DNA of 8,772 nucleotides, taken from NCBI GenBank assembly GCA_937902565.1, contig CALFMX010000259.1:1-8772 (forward strand). The letters are read 5' to 3'. The translations under genes and the position numbers were made by a program. The notes under the pieces are model-generated. The model searched no databases, was not told where the DNA came from, and saw only the letters and a program-made list of their open reading frames with translations. This document shows, in pieces, positions 6,952-8,772 of this stretch. How positions within the stretch are numbered: position 1 is the first letter of the stretch; every line of letters starts with the position of its first letter. Origin of the DNA: an uncultured Spirochaetales bacterium. Its GTDB lineage: Bacteria; Spirochaetota; Spirochaetia; Sphaerochaetales; Sphaerochaetaceae.

Positions 6952-7531
6952 GGCGATCGTCACCTACGCTCGCTCGCTCTTTGATCGCGGCTTTGTGGTC
7001 GGCTCGGCGGGCAATATCTCGGTGAAAGTAGAGGACGGGACCTTCCTCTCCACCCCGACCGGCAGCTCCTTTGGCAGCCTCACTGAAGAGGAGATATCGC
7101 ACTTCGACCAGAGCGGGACGCTTTTGGGAGGGAAACCCCCGACAAAGGAGATCTTCTTCCACCTGGCGTGCTATGAGGTGCATCCCGGAATTCGGGCGGT
7201 GGTCCACCTGCACTCCACCTACTCAACGCTTTTGGCCAGCGTACAGGGGCTTGGCGATGGGATGCCCATACGTCCCTTCACCCCGTACTTTGTGATGAAG
7301 GTGGGAGCGGTGGGGGTACTGCCATACCGCAAGCCCGGTGATCATCGTATCGCTGATGATGTACGGGAGAAGCGAGACTACGACACCCTCCTGATGGCAA
7401 ACCACGGTCTCATCGTCTGCCGCTCCTCGTTGAAGGATGCCGTTGAGGAGACGGCAAAGCTCTGGTATCTTGGAGAGAAGCTTGCGATTCGATATCTTGA
7501 TGAAAGCGAGATCGAGGAGCTGAGACCTTGA
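6944..7531 (+). CDS. otnC: 3-oxo-tetronate 4-phosphate decarboxylase OtnC (class II aldolase family)
   Basis: A zinc enzyme of the class II aldolase/adducin fold that decarboxylates 3-oxo-tetronate 4-phosphate to dihydroxyacetone phosphate, feeding glycolysis. The 195 residues show GSAGNIS (20-26) and TPTGSSFGSL (37-46) for phosphate binding, the catalytic-glutamate region PTKEIFFHL (66-74, E69), the zinc pair VVHLHST (87-92, H88 and H90), IRPFTPYFVMKVG (109-121) and MANHG (151-155). The close match to E. coli OtnC in these blocks, as I remember it, supports the symbol over other family members. Oddity: after NHG the stretch SLKDAVEETAKL is about six residues shorter than the matching helix in FucA (LEKALWLAHEVEVLAQL), which carries that enzyme's third zinc histidine. 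Start: two ATGs in tandem at 6941 and 6944; AAGGAGG at 6931-6937 gives six bases of spacing to the second but only three to the first, so 6944 is chosen. Confidence 0.91.
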   Translation: MRKAIVTYARSLFDRGFVVGSAGNISVKVEDGTFLSTPTGSSFGSLTEEEISHFDQSGTLLGGKPPTKEIFFHLACYEVHPGIRAVVHLHSTYSTLLASVQGLGDGMPIRPFTPYFVMKVGAVGVLPYRKPGDHRIADDVREKRDYDTLLMANHGLIVCRSSLKDAVEETAKLWYLGEKLAIRYLDESEIEELRP

Positions 7532-7544
7532 GAGGGGGAGTGCT

Positions 7545-8276
7545 GTGCAACTAGTGTGGCTTACCGTGATCGTGGGGGTTGCAGCCTTCCTGCAGACCAG
7601 CATCGGCTTTGGCTTTGCCATTTTCTCCATGGTCCTCCTCCCCTTGGTCTACCCTTACGGGGAGGCAATCGCCCTCATGAAGGCGATCGGCCTCGTCAAC
7701 ACCGTCTACCTTTCGACAAAATATCGCCACTCCATCGAGTGGAGGACGATGCTCCCCCTGCTGATCCCGACCCTCATCCTGGGGATCTTCTTCACCTATG
7801 TCTCCCTCTCTCTCGATACCCGCCTGTTGCGCATCGGTCTTGGGTGTCTGTTGATACTGCTCTCGGTATACTTTCTTCGCTACGCTTCGACGCTCTCTAT
7901 CAAGCCCACACCAATAAACGGTGTGGCCATGGGCCTCATCTCGGGGGTGAGCAACGGGCTATTCGGGATCGGGGGACCACCGGCTGCGATGTACCTCCTG
8001 CCCGCTATCGGGGAGAAAATAGCATATATGGCGACCATCCAGGCGTACTTCACCCTTTGCAATGTAACCAACCTTGCGGTGAGGGTCGCCAACGGTGCTT
8101 TGGATAGCAGCCATGCAGGTGCGATCCTCGTCGGCTGGGTTTCGGCGGCAGCGGGGACAGCGGCAGGGCTCTGGGCTTTCAAGAGGCTGAACCTTCTTCA
8201 CCTGAAGCGTATTGTCTATGGATTCATCGGCCTCAACGGGGTGTGGATTATCATACAGGAGCTGGTGCAACAGTAG
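7545..8276 (+). CDS. TauE/SafE-family membrane transporter
   Basis: A 243-residue integral membrane protein of the sulfite exporter TauE/SafE family, whose members move sulfite, sulfonates and other small organic anions. It shows the family's two repeated glycine-rich motifs: LQTSIGFGFAIFSMVLLPL in the first helix (16-34) and GVSNGLFGIGGPPAAMYLLP in the second half (134-153). Seven to eight hydrophobic segments can be drawn, near 4-35, 42-57, 70-87, 96-112, 123-153, 160-180, 190-211 and 221-239. Length fits the family. The start is a GTG at 7545 with the purine-rich GAGGGGGAG just ahead; no ATG fits. It begins 13 nt after otnC, so it is the last gene of the otnK-otnC operon. That context suggests a carboxylate or sugar-acid substrate or efflux of an acidic by-product, but the substrate is not readable from sequence. 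Confidence 0.9.
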   Translation: MQLVWLTVIVGVAAFLQTSIGFGFAIFSMVLLPLVYPYGEAIALMKAIGLVNTVYLSTKYRHSIEWRTMLPLLIPTLILGIFFTYVSLSLDTRLLRIGLGCLLILLSVYFLRYASTLSIKPTPINGVAMGLISGVSNGLFGIGGPPAAMYLLPAIGEKIAYMATIQAYFTLCNVTNLAVRVANGALDSSHAGAILVGWVSAAAGTAAGLWAFKRLNLLHLKRIVYGFIGLNGVWIIIQELVQQ

Positions 8277-8342
8277 CCTCGGATCAAGTGTGAATTACAC
8301 CTGAAATGGTAGTATCCTACAAAGCCTGTTGGTATAGACTCT

Positions 8343-8386
8343 CCATGATATTGGTAAATGTCCCCCAATCTGGATTCATGGTTTTT
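8343..8386 (+). terminator. Possible intrinsic terminator of the otn operon
   Basis: CCATGA (8343-8348) and ATTGG (8350-8354) pair with CCAAT (8365-8369) and TCATGG (8376-8381), giving two stacked stems of six and five bp. A ten-base loop closes them and an uneven internal loop of one versus six bases separates them. TTTTT follows at 8382-8386. It lies 67 bp after the transporter stop. The stems are interrupted and only moderately GC-rich, so this is a weak terminator at best. It overlaps the stop codon of the opposing reading frame. Confidence 0.35.
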
Positions 8387-8555
8387 CAGAGGTAGTCAAG
8401 TAGTACTGGTATTTGTAAAGCGCTCGTAGTGGTTTTTTAAGTGAGGGATTTCTTTTATAGAGAAAATATATTAATTCATACATTTTAATGACTTGCACAT
8501 CATCTAAGCCCGTAGAAAGTGGTTCCGCTCGTTCAATTAATTGTATTGTTGTCAT
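8376..8555 (-). CDS. Small unrecognised reading frame, possible frameshifted tail of the gene at its right
   Basis: A 59-residue frame starting MTTIQLIERA and ending YLTTSEKP. It is basic and aromatic-rich (MYELIYFLYKRNPSLKKPLRALYKYQYYL) with no motif I recognise. The ATG at 8553-8555 has no evident ribosome-binding site; an in-frame TTG at 8564 would add three residues. The frame stays open upstream of that TTG through FHISLLRDYSIL until a stop, so sensible-looking sequence extends beyond the nominal start and overlaps the preceding gene's end. That pattern suits a +1/-1 frameshift that split one protein in two at least as well as a separate small gene. Base composition is far more AT-rich than the otn operon. 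Function unknown; coding status uncertain. Confidence 0.35.
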   Translation of the reverse strand: MTTIQLIERAEPLSTGLDDVQVIKMYELIYFLYKRNPSLKKPLRALYKYQYYLTTSEKP

Positions 8556-8772
8556 TGGTCGCAAAATAGAGTAATCCCTTAACAGCGATATATGAAAGTG
8601 TTTTCACCTCTCCACGGTCATTGCCATTATTGATCAGTGGATTGTATTTGGTGTATTTGCTGATCTTTGCTTCGATCGTATTCCTTAGTATGTGTTCAGT
8701 TGCATCTAATTGTGAATCTTTATGTATGATTATCCTGGGTGTTGGGTGGTTGAGCATCTCTTCGATAAATTC
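8533..8772 (-). CDS. Unrecognised protein, C-terminal 79 residues (gene continues past the right edge)
   Basis: The frame is open from the window edge (EFIEEMLNHPTPRIIIHKD) to a stop at 8533, so this is the end of a gene reading leftward into the window rather than a complete small gene; the internal ATG at 8757 is not needed. The sequence is hydrophilic and lysine/asparagine-rich (EAKISKYTKYNPLINNGNDRGEVKTLSYIAV), with no signal peptide or membrane segment in the visible part. I do not recognise the family. It ends ..FATNDNNTIN inside the neighbouring frame, overlapping it by 23 nt (32 if the TTG start is used). The low GC and codon choices (many AAA, AAT, ATA, TTA) differ sharply from the genes to the left and suggest different ancestry. 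Confidence 0.5.
   Translation of the reverse strand, partial: EFIEEMLNHPTPRIIIHKDSQLDATEHILRNTIEAKISKYTKYNPLINNGNDRGEVKTLSYIAVKGLLYFATNDNNTIN

Noticed and set aside
8288..8300. GTGTGAATTACAC after the transporter as another copy of the otn operator
   Set aside because: It is an odd-length inverted repeat with a different centre from GTGAATATTCAC. The resemblance is limited to GTGAAT and can be chance.

Overview
The window is ordinary, gene-dense bacterial chromosome. GC is high through most of it (38 of 60 bases are G or C in 6001-6060), Shine-Dalgarno sites are strong, and operons are short with tight or overlapping junctions. The gene set (a molybdenum xanthine dehydrogenase of the E. coli XdhABC type, the acid-sugar genes otnK and otnC, a 2-hydroxyacid dehydrogenase) suits a heterotrophic, probably anaerobic or facultative organism that scavenges purines and oxidised sugar acids. 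Nothing here fixes the phylum. Spirochaetota or Bacillota are guesses only.

Layout, left to right. At 1-2573, on the minus strand, are xdhA (Moco subunit, complete) and xdhB (FAD subunit, cut by the left edge), 13 nt apart. A 260-bp divergent region follows, with a fair sigma70-like promoter for xdhA and small repeats around it. At 2834-3601 (+) is a stand-alone MNT-fold nucleotidyltransferase of DUF4037 type. It converges, with only 16 bp between, on a D-2-hydroxyacid dehydrogenase at 3618-4574 (-). An 89-bp divergent region holding two adjacent hairpins separates that gene from a DUF488 protein (4664-5554, +), which carries an extra N-terminal domain that looks like a winged helix.

At 5674-8276 (+) is a three-gene operon: otnK (3-oxo-tetronate kinase), otnC (3-oxo-tetronate 4-phosphate decarboxylase) and a TauE/SafE-family membrane transporter. 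The first two genes overlap and the third follows after 13 nt. Together they would phosphorylate a 3-oxo-tetronate and decarboxylate it to dihydroxyacetone phosphate, with the permease possibly moving the acid or a related anion. The operon is preceded by a perfect 16-bp palindrome plus a degenerate second copy 21 bp away (probable repressor operators) and by a run of eight G between the ribosome-binding site and the otnK start. OtnC seems to lack about six residues in the helix that carries the third zinc histidine in FucA.

After about 8280 the sequence becomes AT-rich (17 of 60 G+C in 8461-8520). It carries two overlapping minus-strand reading frames that I do not recognise: the end of a gene entering from the right, and a small frame that may be its frameshifted continuation. 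This looks like the edge of acquired or decaying DNA. I found no RNA gene, CRISPR array, insertion sequence or attachment site. I do not see a convincing new multi-gene system. The points most worth checking are the otnK control region, the OtnC deletion, the otn-linked permease and the right-hand AT-rich tail.
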